Shown piece by piece: positions 1 through 12,130 of a stretch of DNA of 64,000 nucleotides; the stretch's first letter is position 1, and each line of letters starts with the position of its first letter. The DNA is from Druceiella hillmani. Its lineage: Eukaryota; Arthropoda; Insecta; Lepidoptera; Hepialidae. The translations under genes and the position numbers were made by a program. Location of the stretch: the NCBI GenBank assembly GCA_039881145.1, contig JAYKKI010000088.1, forward strand, positions 3,844,501-3,908,500, in the 5' to 3' direction. The notes below the pieces were generated by a model. It did no database searches. It was not told the origin of the DNA and saw only the letters and a program-made list of their open reading frames with translations.

Positions 1-1810
1 TAATTTTAACAGTTTCAGAGATAGGGGGACAAGGGTGTATATTTTTCCGTTGACGTTTTCAGTAATATACAATTCCGAAAAAAAAACACTTGAAATCCTT
101 ACAACTTGCTCTTTAAATAACACCTTACAAAATTGCAAACAAACAAATAATAAATTTGTATGTTTTGTTATATATAATTTTTCCTTCCAAAAAATTCTCG
201 GACAAATATTTTTTTAGTTCGTATTCTACTACTACTGTCAAATATTTAGGTAATAAGCTCCATTACAATGTGAACTTTCTACATCGCATCAGCAATTTCT
301 GAGAGAAGCGGCTATAAGACACGTGGACGGATGAATGCGTGAGTGACCCTTCTTTCTACAAGGGTTCATTTTTAGGGTTACAGAACCCTTCCATACAACC
401 CCATTCTGTACAACAGAACCCTTATAAAATCACTCACGTATCTATCCATCAAGTATCATCCACATATCTGTCCATCTATCACAGCAGATCATTCACGTAT
501 CATCTACGTATTTGTCCAACTGTCAAAGTCGATTTTCTCAGGATCTAAGCATTAGAGAAACTTGAAATTTGACATATACTTTATATTAACTCACACCTAT
601 TGGCATTTTCTAGCTGTTTTGAAATTTTTATATGATAATAAAGTGAATTTTTATAAGTGTTACACGGGGTATCATTTGAAAGAGCTTATTAAATAATCAG
701 GTTAAAGTTTTTTCAGTGGCGCTAGATATAGATAATTATTATCATAGGATAGAGAACAAAATAATGACAGTTACCCGTACAGTAATTTTAGCCGCTATGA
801 TTTTTTAGAAATTGTGTGTTAGGATAAATTATTTCTTTTGTTTACTTTCAATTACTTTTACATATACCTTTTATTTATTTATATACTTAAATGTATCTGA
901 TTGATACATATGACGGACTTATTGCTGTGAAAGTAATCTCTTACAGCCAACCAGAACACCAGCCCCACTCAATAACAACCCGGGTTCCCATAATGCGCCG
1001 CACCGTCAAAGGCTGTATGCCTTGTAATCAACCCAATACACCACGGTGACGACAATTCAATCCAACACACCACAGTTTTTACAGTAGTTACAAAAAATAC
1101 ATTTTATGAAAACATTTTCTTTATAAACTTCTGTTTCTTAGAGAAACAGGGAAATTTTGTTTTTCTTGTTTTCATTATTTTTTATACTCTTGACTACACA
1201 AAAATGTGGTATAAACAATTTGACTATGTTGGAACAACACTTCATCTCAGTCTACGCAAAAAAATGAATTACAATTAAAATAAAATCAACACTTTTGAAG
1301 TTACACATTATTTAATCGATGTGGTGCGAGCGCCAACGTTATGTGAAAATCGTCTGCTCACTCGAGGGGTTAAAAATTTATTCTAAAAAATAGGCGAAAA
1401 TAGAGCGTTTCCCCCTTATTTCTGAAACTACTGAACCAAAAATCATAAAAAAACAAATTTGCTAAAATCTAACTAGAAGATTACAGGAAAACTATATCAA
1501 TTATCTTAGATCATATAACTTTTTTTTACAAGCATAAATGTGTATGACCCGTCGTAGCGCGATTTCTACTCGTACTTGACAGGTTTTTCGATTTTAAGAT
1601 ACAGAACCTTAAAAATGATATCCCCCATTCTTCAGGCGTTGCAAAAAAATCTTTATAGACTTTTTTGCTAAAGCGTGTAATTAATGAAGTATGGATACAA
1701 CTGAACTCATAAAAAAATTACCTAGTGAAGAAATAATTGCCATAATAAAAATTCCAAGTTATTCTTAAACAGATGAAGCCACATTAAAAACTTTAAAATT
1801 ACTAACATAC
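1..1810. other. Uvrag intron sequence, left edge of window
   Basis: No exon was seen here on either strand. It holds a SINE fragment (868-1052) and a pair of related sequences in opposite orientation. 'agtttcagagatagggggacaa' is at 10-31, and its reverse counterpart 'ccccttatttctgaaact' is at about 1412-1429. They are probably the two ends, or two copies, of one repeat. The C-rich tract around 390-530 with repeated 'tatc(c)atc' is low complexity. Confidence 0.5.
868..1052 (-). repeat. tRNA-derived SINE, copy 1
   Basis: Read on the minus strand: a tRNA-like head with a B-box-like 'gggaacccgggttgtt', the body '...ggctgtaagagattactttcacagcaataagtc' and an AT tail made of TAAA units. The body 'tggctgtaa(a/g)agattgct' is shared with the copies at 4966, 16438 and 52857. 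Confidence 0.65.
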
Positions 1811-1979
1811 CATTATCTTGATTTTTTTCATACAGCGACGCCCTTACTTCCTTCAGCCTCCGTATACTGGCCAACTTGGCATCTCGCTCTCCGGCCAGTA
1901 GCAAACGCTTGAAACGAAGAATTTCCAGCTGCTTACTGAGCCTTGCATGCTCCCAGCGTTGATGAGGAGATGGACGCGA
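1811..1979 (-). CDS. Uvrag: Uvrag exon 4: coiled coil
   Basis: The acceptor is gtatattccag|TCG and the donor is GATAATG|GTATGT. The exon is 169 bp, phase 0 in and phase 1 out. It encodes SRPSPHQRWEHARLS, then KQLEILRFKRLLLAGERDA and RRLKEVRASLYEKNQDN. The Leu/Lys/Glu/Arg heptad pattern fits the coiled coil that pairs with Beclin-1 in this family. It continues from LNKLLEFK of exon 3 in phase. It is GC-richer than its surroundings. The following exons are beyond the left edge. Confidence 0.83.
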
Positions 1980-2271
1980 CTGGAATATACGAAGATATAA
2001 TAGTGACGGTATAAAGATGATAATTATGTTATAAGTTATCATCTTTATACTGTCATCGAATGGCAAAAATGATATTTGTAAAATGTTATAGTGAGTAATC
2101 TAAATTTTGAACAATTTTTCAAATAAAAGTTTCCCATACATATTAAATAATATCACTATAATGTTACATTAAAGTGCTGTAAGTTTCCATAAAACATTTT
2201 GCTGTCTGAGAATATAGAAGGCATAGTAGAGAATGAAGCAATAATCTAATGAATTAGGTGTTGTAATTTAA

Positions 2272-2916
2272 CCGTTAGAGAGCCGACGAGTGCCATCGCG
2301 CTCGTGTGCGTACTAACTAAAATTGCCACGAGCTCAATGGCGCTCGCAAAATCAGTTACTGTTTAGCACACGGTAGGGGAGGTCGCCCACACGCATCGCT
2401 AATTTTTTATCTTTCTACGTGTTACATAAAGTTCAAATTATTAGTAATTACAATATAAAAAGAATCCAGGAAAGGAACATATTTAACCCATAATGTCGGA
2501 ATGCAAAAATAATTGGAGTGAAAATGGTCGTTTTTCAAGTTGTGAAGAATGTGATAATGGGAGTGACATTGTGGTGCGCTCACAATTTGGCGTAATGCAA
2601 ATTTTGAGTGATAGTGATAATAGCGACGATAACAATTATTTTGCTAACACGGAGGATGTACCAGACTGCGAAAATGACAATGTGACCTTTATTTCAGTTT
2701 TTGTTATAATTTTTGTTTACAATATATATTTCCTTAATTTTCTTTGTATTTTATTATCCTTGTACAAGTTTTTATTAAGAAAACACCGAAAAAATTATTA
2801 AAATTGGATATTTTTGGAAGAGGTACATTTTTTTTGAGACAAGGGTAAATGACATCAAAAACGAAAGATTTCTTTGGCATTTATATATGAGTAGTAAAAC
2901 AATGGCACTAAAACGG
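2272..2916 (+). mobile_element. piggyBac-type non-autonomous element, copy 1
   Basis: It is flanked by TTAA on both sides (2268-2271 and 2917-2920). The ends are inverted: CCGTTAGAGAGCC on the left, and CCGTTTTAGTGCC on the right read backwards. TTAA targets and short inverted ends are the mark of the piggyBac superfamily. A subterminal GC-rich stretch 'gcgctcgtgtgcg ... ctcgcaaaatcag' recurs in copy 2. Inside is the start of an acidic N-terminal ORF (2493-). The rest of the transposase is missing, so it must be moved by another copy's enzyme. Copy 2 is at 20540-21199 in the opposite orientation. Confidence 0.8.
2493..2801 (+). pseudogene. N-terminal fragment of a piggyBac-type transposase
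   Basis: It starts MSECKNNWSENGRFSSCEEC and continues with acidic blocks (SDSDNSDDNNYF, EDVPDCEN), the style of piggyBac transposase N-termini. After about 66 residues the reading turns into low-complexity hydrophobic sequence (ISVFVIIFVYNIYF), which is the element's 3' non-coding end and not protein. The partner at 20969-20778 shares most residues, so both descend from one deletion derivative. No catalytic DDD core is present. Confidence 0.65.
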
Positions 2917-4965
2917 TTAAGATATTTTTTGGTTTTCAAATTTTAAAGAACCAGTCCAGCCAGAGTCTGGCCATCTAACAAAGGGGAGTCATCTTTGACT
3001 TTGTTTTATATATATTTTAATTACCAAACAAATTATGACTATTGCTTATGACACATAATTCTTTTAAAATTTCATGATAAATTTGTATTGTAGTAATCAC
3101 GTAATAAGGTTTTTCTAATTTTTCTAATGAATATAGTAGAATTTAAAACCAAAGTGTTACAGAAATAGAGGGAAGAACTTTAATTCTAAAATTTTAAATA
3201 ATTTAATACATAAATTATAAAATTTACTTTTATTTATATTTTCAAAATAAAGTGCCTGATTAAAAGAATAGATAGTTTTCTTATCTTTATGTATTTTCTT
3301 ATAATTATAATACAAAACTAAACTATAACTGAAAACAAAAATATTTTTTTGCTTGTTATATTATTTAATAATATAAAAAAAAGCTCATTTAAATTTTCGG
3401 ATACATATTTTCAAAATGAAAGTGAATAAAATTTTTTTAATTTATTTAAAGTCAACTAAATTATTTTGCGCAATTGTTTCATTTCTTAGTAAATTAATTT
3501 TTATTTCAAACCTATTTATAATTTTGAAATAAAAATTAATTATAATAAAAAGATTGTTATTAGAAATGGATTTGTCAAATCTCATTACTTTAATTAAAAA
3601 TAATTGTAATATTTTATATTCGTAAGCATCTTTAAAATATTTTCAATTCAAACATTAGCTTTATAAAGTTATTTTGGATGAAATTTCTTTAAAAATTTTT
3701 GGATTCTTAAAATATTACTTTTGACCGTGAATTATTTATTTTGGTACTAAATAAACCCAATCCTGAGAGGATTTTTAATGATTTTGGAAACATTCAAGTG
3801 GCAGGAAATGCGGTTGTGCTTTTCAATACAACCTTATGAGCGGGGACCGAAAATAACAGCAGGCTTAATTTTGACGGAGTGGTTTCCTAAGGATGCAGTA
3901 AAATGATGGAGGCCATGGAGGCAAGAACCCAAAAAATTTAAAGAGAAGGCAAAATTGACGCTTAGAACTTTAATAATTATGGGAACTGTTAGAAATGAAG
4001 AAGAGAGAGTTAAAATGTAACTACTGTTTTTTATATCCGCTCGTTATAATGCAGTTCAACTTATGACGTGGGACTGTTTGGCTCCCCTCCCCCACCCCAA
4101 ACTCATATTGTGACAAGTGGCCACTTTATTCAAAGCACATACAAACTTCCCGACACATTAATATGCTGGCTGAATCTCATTAAAATTACATCGAACATTA
4201 CCATCGTCAATAGCTGTATATTTACGAAGTACATACAACAAATATAAATCGTTACATAAACAATCTGCATAAAATGATGCATTAATTTCTTTCTTTATCT
4301 TCTCTTACGTCTAACCCATTTGTAATTTTAAGAGGAAGGCATCACAAAACTCCAAAATATGCAAAATATATATTGCACCATATAAGGTTACTAAGCTATA
4401 AACAACTGATAAGTAACAATCATCCCATACGTGACAATGACGGCATTCTTTATCATTCGTACGATAAACGATTATGAAAGTATTATGAAATCATCAAATT
4501 TTATCAGCTATATTACAAATGATCTATAAAAGAAATGGCAGCATAGACGAGGTCTATTTATTATATTATTATTGTATTATTGGTCATTTCTAGTGGTTTT
4601 AAATAATACAAGGTGACCCGATCTTATCAGCAAATATGTCTTCATATTTTACTATATTGTTTAGACTAGTAAGTTGCGAGATATTGGATTGTACCTTTAT
4701 AATCTGTGTCAGATATTCTAGCTTTGTTCGAATAAGTTTAATTGTCTATGGACATAAAAATAAATTAAATAAATATTAGGTGATTATGGATGTTCCCTGA
4801 AATCTCAGTATACTTACATTTGCCCGTAATTTAGTCGGCGTATGCTCTATATACCAGTGAAAATCCTATACAAATCAATCAAGTAGATCTTCAGTTTTAA
4901 GCAAAGACAAGAAAACAGTCAAACAAACCAACTTTTTTGGATTTGACATTTTTTTATACATAAAC

Positions 4966-5060
4966 AAATTATTTATTTATTGGCTTCTTTAATGAATAAT
5001 CCATCTGGGGAACTTATTGCTACAAGAGCAATCTGTTACAGTCAACCAGTATTACAGTGG
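4966..5060 (-). repeat. tRNA-derived SINE fragment, copy 2
   Basis: Only the 3' part is kept. On the minus strand it reads '...ggttgactgtaacagattgctcttgtagcaataagttcc', followed after a short degenerate stretch by an AT tail with TAAA units. It matches the body of copies 1 and 4. Confidence 0.6.
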
Positions 5061-6288
5061 ACTTATAAAGTAACAGGTAGATAGCGTTACGTGATAATAA
5101 AAAAATGTGATAAGTAAATATTTCATAGTCATAAGAAATTAAAATCAAGTAAAAGTAGTGTCTGGCAGCACGTTGGAAAATGAAAACATGACAAAGATGA
5201 ATGTGTACATATTTTGTATACTAGAACCCAACTGTCTAGTAATTTTGCTAAGTTCGAATCTTACCCAGTTTATATGCAGGACAGTTGATACAATATTATA
5301 AATAACTAACAAGAAATAAAATGGAATACTCATGGATCCCATCACCACGGTGGTACTTCTCAAAGATGTACATTACCTTCCGACAAAGTGATTCTATTAC
5401 CTCATATACGTCATAGTCTCGTGTCCTTTAAATCGACCAGAGATAAGTCTTGCTACTCCTTGGAAGGAATTATAGTAAAATTCCAAAATATGAAAAACAC
5501 CTTTCGATAGTTTTGGAACTCACAAGTCGAAAAATTTTAATATACTTTTAGTTATGAAAATAAAATGCACCTAAAAATATATATGCCATTTTAACCCTGC
5601 TAAGAGCCTTAGTTAATAAGGTCCACTTGTAAATATCAATGGACAACACTGAAAATACAAATGTAAGTCTACAAAAACATATTTTAAACCATAACTATAT
5701 TAATGACCTTGTATGGTACGGGATAAAAACAATATTTAACAATAAAATCTACAAGTACAAGTGCAAAAGGAATAATGGTTTTGACATACCAGTAATTAAC
5801 AGGTTGTTAAATAAAACTGTTATTACTCAAAATTTTTCAGCACGGTAACCCAGATTTTTCTCCAAGTGCGTAATCAATTAGATTTCAATACACAAAAAAA
5901 AAACCTATTTATTAGATAAATAATATTAGTTTTTTAAAATACAAGTATTTAAGTAATGAGTATTATAAAGAACCAAATATTTTTTTATAAACAAAAAAAT
6001 TAACTAAGAATAATATTATGTGTCATATGACAATTCTGAGACGTTGAGGACATATTTTCGATGCATTCACAAATTACTTATTGTAAGAAATGCCACTTTT
6101 TTAAGTAATTATTTTCGCAAATAATTTCTGCATCTGATGGGTTTTAGAGGTGTCAGAAATATAATTAATATGATCAAGAAACGAGTATTTTCTCTTTTAT
6201 ACACAAATCAATTCTATCCATTCAGATGTAAAGTATTTTTTCTATGGGAGATATTTAGAGTGATGCAATTTAGTGCAGAAATAATTAT

Positions 6289-6303
<15 letters not shown>

Positions 6304-6338
<35 letters not shown>
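6304..6338. repeat. (TA)n microsatellite
   Basis: An uninterrupted TA run in Uvrag intron 3, with a degenerate TAAA/TATA flank on its left. Confidence 0.9.
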
Positions 6339-6341
<3 letters not shown>

Positions 6342-7259
6342 ATTTCTTGTTATTTAGAGCATTTCATTGTTTAGTCTAAATAATTTCGTACCAATTTGCA
6401 ATAAGATAAAAAAGTAGCCAACTGTGTGTCGTACACATGTAAACAGGTTTCCGTTGTTATCTATACCTCTTGGATTTGTCGACACAAGTTGACTATGATC
6501 ATAATATAGCTGTGCCCAACTTAACTAACTACACACAAGGTGTTGTTAAATTCATCTAGCGAACCAGCTTCTATGGATTCCTGAATACATAATAATATAA
6601 TAATATTGTAACAGAGTGAAATATGTACATGGAAACCATTTTAAAAAGAGTGATTGTTTTATCGTATAGAATGATAGTAGAAGCCAGAAAACTTGTTTTT
6701 GTAATTTTGTCTGTATGTCTGTTTGCGTGTTAATTTGTTCTTCAATCAAGAGAAATCTACTGCATGGATTTTGATTAAATTTGGTATGGTAATAGTCCAT
6801 ACCCTGGAGCAACATATAAGATACTTTTATCTGAATATTACAGATATTAAAAAACCTCTGACTTGGTAAATATCATGATATTGGTACTGCTAACGCCATC
6901 AATGGACAACACTGTCTGTATTAGTGTTTTTAGTAAACTTTATTTTTACAGCTTTGAAAATAAAATAAATGCATTAGATGGGCACTGCTGCTGACGTGCT
7001 TCAGTAGACAACTTCATCAAATCATCAGTTACTTATATTTACACCACACAATTCTCGTAAAAGTTTCTCTGTCTTTTTACTTTGTAATTCAAAAATTTGT
7101 AAATTTTGGTTGAGCACTTAATGCATCATTGTAACAGTATTCAATGAATAAAATTGGAAAACATTCTCCAACATGAATTTTGTCATAAATAAATTTCAAC
7201 AAGCAGCATGTAATAGATAAACATATAAACGAATACAAATTTATAAATGCTGATATTAC

Positions 7260-8395
7260 CTTGAATTCCAGCAGTTTATTCAGTGTCAGCGTAAACCTCC
7301 GGTCGTTTGGTGCAAAATGTACATCAGAAGCCGGTATCCTTCCATTCTTACTCGGTGACTTGGCCCCTAAACCCTTATAGCTATCAGAATCTTTATCTTT
7401 ATCAAAATCATCCTCGAAAAGCCCTTTCTGCATTCTACTTTTGCAGCGGATCTGCTCACCGCCTTCAGTATTAATATTCGAAGGTCCATACTGATCCATT
7501 CCATCCATAGCCGACTTTTGATATATCCTCTGCTTTATTTCTTCCACCGCTTCTTTCCTCTTCTTTATGGAGAACTGAAGCAAGTGCAACTTCTGTAGTT
7601 TTATTGAGTTATAACTTGGTCTAATTTCCGACTTCAAAAAGCTTAATGATGAATATCGGCATTTGGCTATAGGCATGTCATCGTTGCCCTTTATATAAAT
7701 ATCTGCCGACTCGCTTAAATCGATATCGCTTTTCGAAAGATCTTCCCTCGATAAACTGACCAGTTTATCATGGCTATCACAGGTAAATATATCACTGGAG
7801 TCCTTTGGTGAGTGTTCAAAAATCAAATTACAATCTTCTTCGACTCGATTCGACCTCACCCTGTTCTGGTTTATGTTAAGACTCCCTGTACTCCGAATCT
7901 TGGCAAAGCTTTGCCGGAAACCGCCACTCGATGGCGGACTTTGACTCTTTGACACATATTCCGTGTCATGTTTGTAATAACTATTCTTATTCGGTGAAAT
8001 TGATTTCGACTCTTTGGTTGGATTATTGAATCGATAATGACTCTGCATAAACCTGGCTTCTATCGGTATCATCTGCGACTTGTTCGTCTCAGCGCTGGAA
8101 GACGATGAAGTTGGCTGGCTATTCTGTAAATCGATGGCATCTAATCTTAAACTTTTATATGAGCAAAAGTAGCCACCGTGCATTTGCAACACGAGTGTAT
8201 TTTGCTTGAAGCTGTCTGCTGTGAAATCGATGGCAAGGTTCGCTCCGATATGGAGTAAACCACTGAAGTAGACGCCCCACGTCTGAATGATCTTGTCGGT
8301 GGGTGGTGGTGTGTGAGCGTCGGATGTTGGAGGGTTGAGGCTGTGGCACCATATACGAATGACCACATTTTGCGATGACATGCGCTGGATTATTT
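7260..8395 (-). CDS. Uvrag: Uvrag exon 3: rest of C2 domain, long Ser-rich linker, start of coiled coil
   Basis: The acceptor aaacttccag|AA at 8396 gives the in-frame junction REIDS-EIIQRMSSQ. An alternative acceptor 11 bases further in would break the frame. The donor is TTCAAG|GTAATA. The 1136-bp exon is open throughout. The first 70 or so residues (NVVIRIWC, IQTWGVYFSGL, LVLQMHGGYFCS) match the UVRAG C2 pattern 'VVKIWGG ... EWKVCLDGL ... NDGYY'. Then come about 185 polar residues rich in Ser, Asp and Lys (SSSSSAETNKSQ, SKSQSPPSSGG, DLSKSDIDLSES). KLQKLHLLQFSIKKRKEAVE follows, matching the UVRAG LxRLHRxQ coiled-coil start, then a second acidic linker (FDKDKDSDS) and TLNKLLEFK. The linker is far longer than in vertebrate UVRAG. 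Confidence 0.87.
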
Positions 8396-9157
8396 CTGGA
8401 AGTTTAAATGTTAAATAATAAAGCTATATTGCCTAAATGAGTATATATTGTTATTTGGGTTGGGTTGTGTTGGGCATCAGAAGATTCTACAAATTTGAAC
8501 ATAATTGTATAGTAATGAAAGTTTCATTTCACATAAATAATTTATGGAGATTAAAAATGATCGTCATAGCTTATATTAATTTCACTGAAGTAATTGTTCA
8601 TTTTTCTCCATAGTATGTAATGTTCGCTAATTGTATGTAACCTCCTAATTACATTTTCCCAAAGTATCGGAACCGAAGACCTCGATTTGTATGGAACTAA
8701 ATCCCGATTTTTGCAAATTCAATATTCGCAGAAACTTGTCAGAACCCGCACCTTGCAAATACCAAGGGAGCAGTGTATATTAATTCCATATTGCTGTGAG
8801 TTCAATTTGCTATGAATATTTTTGTGATGTTACAGTCGTCTAGGGTGATTCCAAGCACTGCTATTACCCTCCATAATCTTCGCTAATACCCTCTTGCATA
8901 TATAAGATTGTATGATTATTAGGTAAAAATATGTTATTCAAATAGTCAACCCAAATGAAACTTTACGGATAATCAATCATTTGCATAACTAAATGACTAA
9001 TAAATCTAATTAAACGACTTAAGCATTACAAAAATTATTTCTGCAGTAATTTGCCTGATTCAATTGGCAATAAAATTTTTACTATAAACGTGTCTAAAAG
9101 AGCATAAACTTAATTACAGCAATATCCGTTTGCAAGGCGAATAGTAGTGAAAACTAT

Positions 9158-9205
9158 TATATATACATATATGTATATATATGTATATATACATATATAT
9201 ACATG

Positions 9206-9238
<33 letters not shown>
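9158..9238. repeat. Compound (TA)n with TATG interruptions
   Basis: A TA run broken by regular G and C substitutions that make partly palindromic TATATGTATA and TATACATATA blocks. Short ORFs across it read as Tyr/Ile repeats and are not genes. Confidence 0.88.
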
Positions 9239-9242
<4 letters not shown>

Positions 9243-10243
9243 AAAATTATATTCACCTAAAATATTTTTCTTATCACATACATAGTCAATTATCTCCAAA
9301 TATGGATTTTATAGCTTAGCTAGCCTCTTCATCACCAAAACCATTTGTAGAATAAAAATAATGTGTGAAGAATTTGAGTCAAAATACTTTATCAAATAAC
9401 GAACTGGCTTAAAAGAATAAAAGCAATATTCAATACAAAAATAACTGTCATTTGCAAAACATGAATTCCCGGAAATTGTATATTATTTAATTCTTTCTTC
9501 TATTAGTAGACTGGGTGACCAACGATGGAAGTGAACACTGAATACAACTAATAAATTGTGATAAACAAAAGTTTGCCGATATCAAATGGATAGGAATTAT
9601 CAGCTAATCAACACTCCTATTCCAAGATTTAATGAAAAGACTTAGAATTCGTCAAATTCTATGCTAGCTTTTCCCTTCTTCATGGAAAAAAAAACATTGT
9701 ACACAGAGTAGAGGGAGGCTACAAGAGGAAACCTAAAATGAAAATAATTAAAGAAAAAAGCTAATAAAATTAACAAAAACGGAAGATACTTGTAACAAAC
9801 TGTTTCTCCAAATTCAGCCGTCGGCTTTAAATCAAAAGTCTGTTAATTCTATATGCATTCTGACATTATAAAGTCTCATTCCGTAGGTTAGGCTAGCATG
9901 TCTAAAAAGTTCGAATTACAAAAATTATTTTGTCTATCATCAGCTGTTTCTCAGAAAATTATAAGTGATACATGCAACGTCTTTATGTCATTATATAATT
10001 TAAGACCTGCGCTAAATGCTACAACTAAAATCACACTGCAACTAACATCAAAAACTGAATTTTGTCAAAACCAAAGTCAAAATCAATATATCTATGTATA
10101 TATAATGAAACTGTAGGATTGACGTGTCCTTAAATTGAAATTATTTATGAAAAAGTGATTCGGGGTGACATAATATAACAGAACATAAATTGTTTTTGTA
10201 ATTTTTGTCTATTTATTTTTGACACGCATCACGTAAAAACTAC

Positions 10244-10602
10244 TGACCCAAACCCAAGTAAATCCATTTCAAACCAAAGCAAACTCAACCCAGTGCAATA
10301 CAACATGACTCAACCCAAAGCAAACTCGACCCTAATCCAATCCAAACGAAACCCAAATCAATTCAAAGCAAACCCTACCCAACCCAGCAGAGAATAATGC
10401 AATACAAACAAACCCATATCAATTCAAAGCAATGGCAACCCAACTCAACCCAATCGAACCCAACCCAAGCAAACCGAATGCAACACGACCCATTCCAATA
10501 AAACCAAACCCAAAGCAAACTCAACCCAATTCAAAGCAAACCCTACGAAAACCAAACCCAGCCCAACTCAACCAAAAACACAACTCAACCTAACCCAATG
10601 AA
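10244..10602. repeat. Degenerate CAACCCAA-type tract, almost free of G
   Basis: About 360 bp made of loosely repeated units such as 'caacccaa', 'ccaaaccca', 'aaagcaaact' and 'caattcaaagcaaaccc'. The plus strand is A/C-rich with few G or T, unlike everything around it. The unit is not the common insect telomere repeat (CCTAA), and it is too degenerate for a clean period. Confidence 0.75.
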
Positions 10603-11335
10603 AGGACAGCTGCCAGCGATAGTCATATTAATTTTTGTAAAATTATTTGTATACCTTCCATTATAGACTTTGTCACATTCAATACCGGTAGCTGTGTCGA
10701 CAATCCAGCCAATATCTTTTTTAAGAGACCGACAAGTGAAACAACGAAAAAAAAAGTTATACGTCTTCTTAAAGAGAGTATTATTAAGAATAAGTCTTGT
10801 AAGAACTATGTTAAAATTTCAGAAACTTTGAATTTACAGTGTCTTAATACAAGCAGATATAACACATATTAAACGGTAAAAATGGGATCTATAGGCTGGT
10901 CAAGGTCAGGTATGACTTTTTTGGGAATTCCCAAGCTCATTCTTTTGCCGAAGCCTTCTTATATATTCTTTACTGTGGCCCTACGTAAGACTGTTGAATA
11001 TTCAATTGGCTAAACAATCAATTACAGCGTGTATATTGTTGCTTCGCTCTAAAGTTATATGGTGTATTTACATATCCTTTATCACACTTCAACGGCGTTG
11101 TTCTCGGAACAGCTTTTCTTGACCTGGCAGGCAAGAAAACTGAAACATTAATAGTTTGATGAAAAATTTCCATTGCAATTTCTGAACATACAGCTTTTAT
11201 AATAGGGTCACCACTTAGGAAAAGAAAAGAAAAAAACTTTTACAATTATCTTTTTAAAAATTCAGAGAATGTTATATTTTTGTGTTCACATACACCAAAC
11301 TGACGAAACTGTGTCCCCTGATATGAAGCAATTTG

Positions 11336-11340
<5 letters not shown>

Positions 11341-11402
<62 letters not shown>

Positions 11403-11408
11403 TATATA
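11341..11408. repeat. (TA)n microsatellite, long
   Basis: About 27 uninterrupted TA units followed by 'tacatatatatataag'. An ORF on the minus strand here (11272-11547) is a repeat artefact. Confidence 0.9.
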
Positions 11409-11747
11409 AGATATTATATACATGATATATTAGTTGCCATAATAACATCTCTATACTACGGCTGCATTTTCCATGCATGCAGAGAAATAAAAACCATTTT
11501 GTATAGTGATTTGCATGTCGGCTGCACGCAATTGATAAAAAGAACACATGGTCAGTGACTCAGACGCTATCTACTATTTACAAGTACACCGAGACAATTA
11601 AACATAGTGACGTCACGTTTGTCAAATTGTCTTGGTGAAGTAATAATAACAATACTCTGTTGACAAATAAAATTATTCAAGTTAGTCGGCTATCATAAGC
11701 AGTGCAGGCGTGTTGTTTACGTATTTGTGATTCGTACTGAAGGATTT

Positions 11748-12130
11748 ACTGAATGGTTTCAGCAAAAATGAAGAGCCATCCGTAATCATTATAGATAATG
11801 CCAATTACCATTCCCAGCAAATTAATCGACCACCTACTTCAGCGTATAGGGTAGACAAAATACAAAAATGGCTTCAGGACAATAAAACTGCATATCTAAA
11901 CGCTGATCTTAAAGAACTTTTCAAAACGCACATGGGTATAACCCTGAAAAGGTTTATTATTTAGACCAATTGGCAAACCAACATGGTCATAAAGTTATTC
12001 GTTTGCCTTATCACTGCAAATATAACCCTATAGAATTGGTATGGACACAAGAAAACGGAGAAGTGGTAAAGAAGACAACATATTTAAAACTGTAGATGTT
12101 GAGAAATTACTCCATCAGGAAATTGAAAAT
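11748..12130 (+). pseudogene. Decayed Tc1/IS630-type DDE transposase fragment
   Basis: Two frames carry the C-terminal half of a DDE transposase. The first reads EEPSVIIIDNANYHSQQ, then RPPTSAYRVDKIQKWLQDN. The VIIIDNAxYHS block holds the second catalytic Asp. After a frameshift near 11940 it reads NPEKVYYLDQLANQHGHKV, then RLPYHCKYNPIELVW, the NPIExxW block with the third acidic residue. One Pro of the usual LPPYHC is missing. A stop follows at about 12094. The N-terminal half was not found, so it is a dead remnant. I see no clear inverted ends. Confidence 0.72.

Larger units (their letters stand above)
2921..7259. other. Uvrag intron 3, left part
   Basis: AT-rich intron with no exon seen. 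It contains a SINE tail fragment (4966-5060) and a (TA)n array (6304-6338). Short ORFs on both strands (for example 5145-5363 and 5639-5848) have no recognisable domain and no coding signature. Confidence 0.5.

Noticed and set aside
5244..5268. B-box-like 'aagttcgaatcttaccc' suggesting a tRNA
   Set aside because: No cloverleaf, A box or acceptor stem could be drawn around it.
8147..8368. Second and third minus-strand ORFs overlapping Uvrag exon 3
   Set aside because: They are shadow frames of the exon. Only the frame with the C2 motifs continues across the splice junctions.
8381..8395. Alternative start of Uvrag exon 3 at the ATG at 8381
   Set aside because: The residues upstream (EIIQR) join in phase to exon 2 and align with the family, so this Met is internal.
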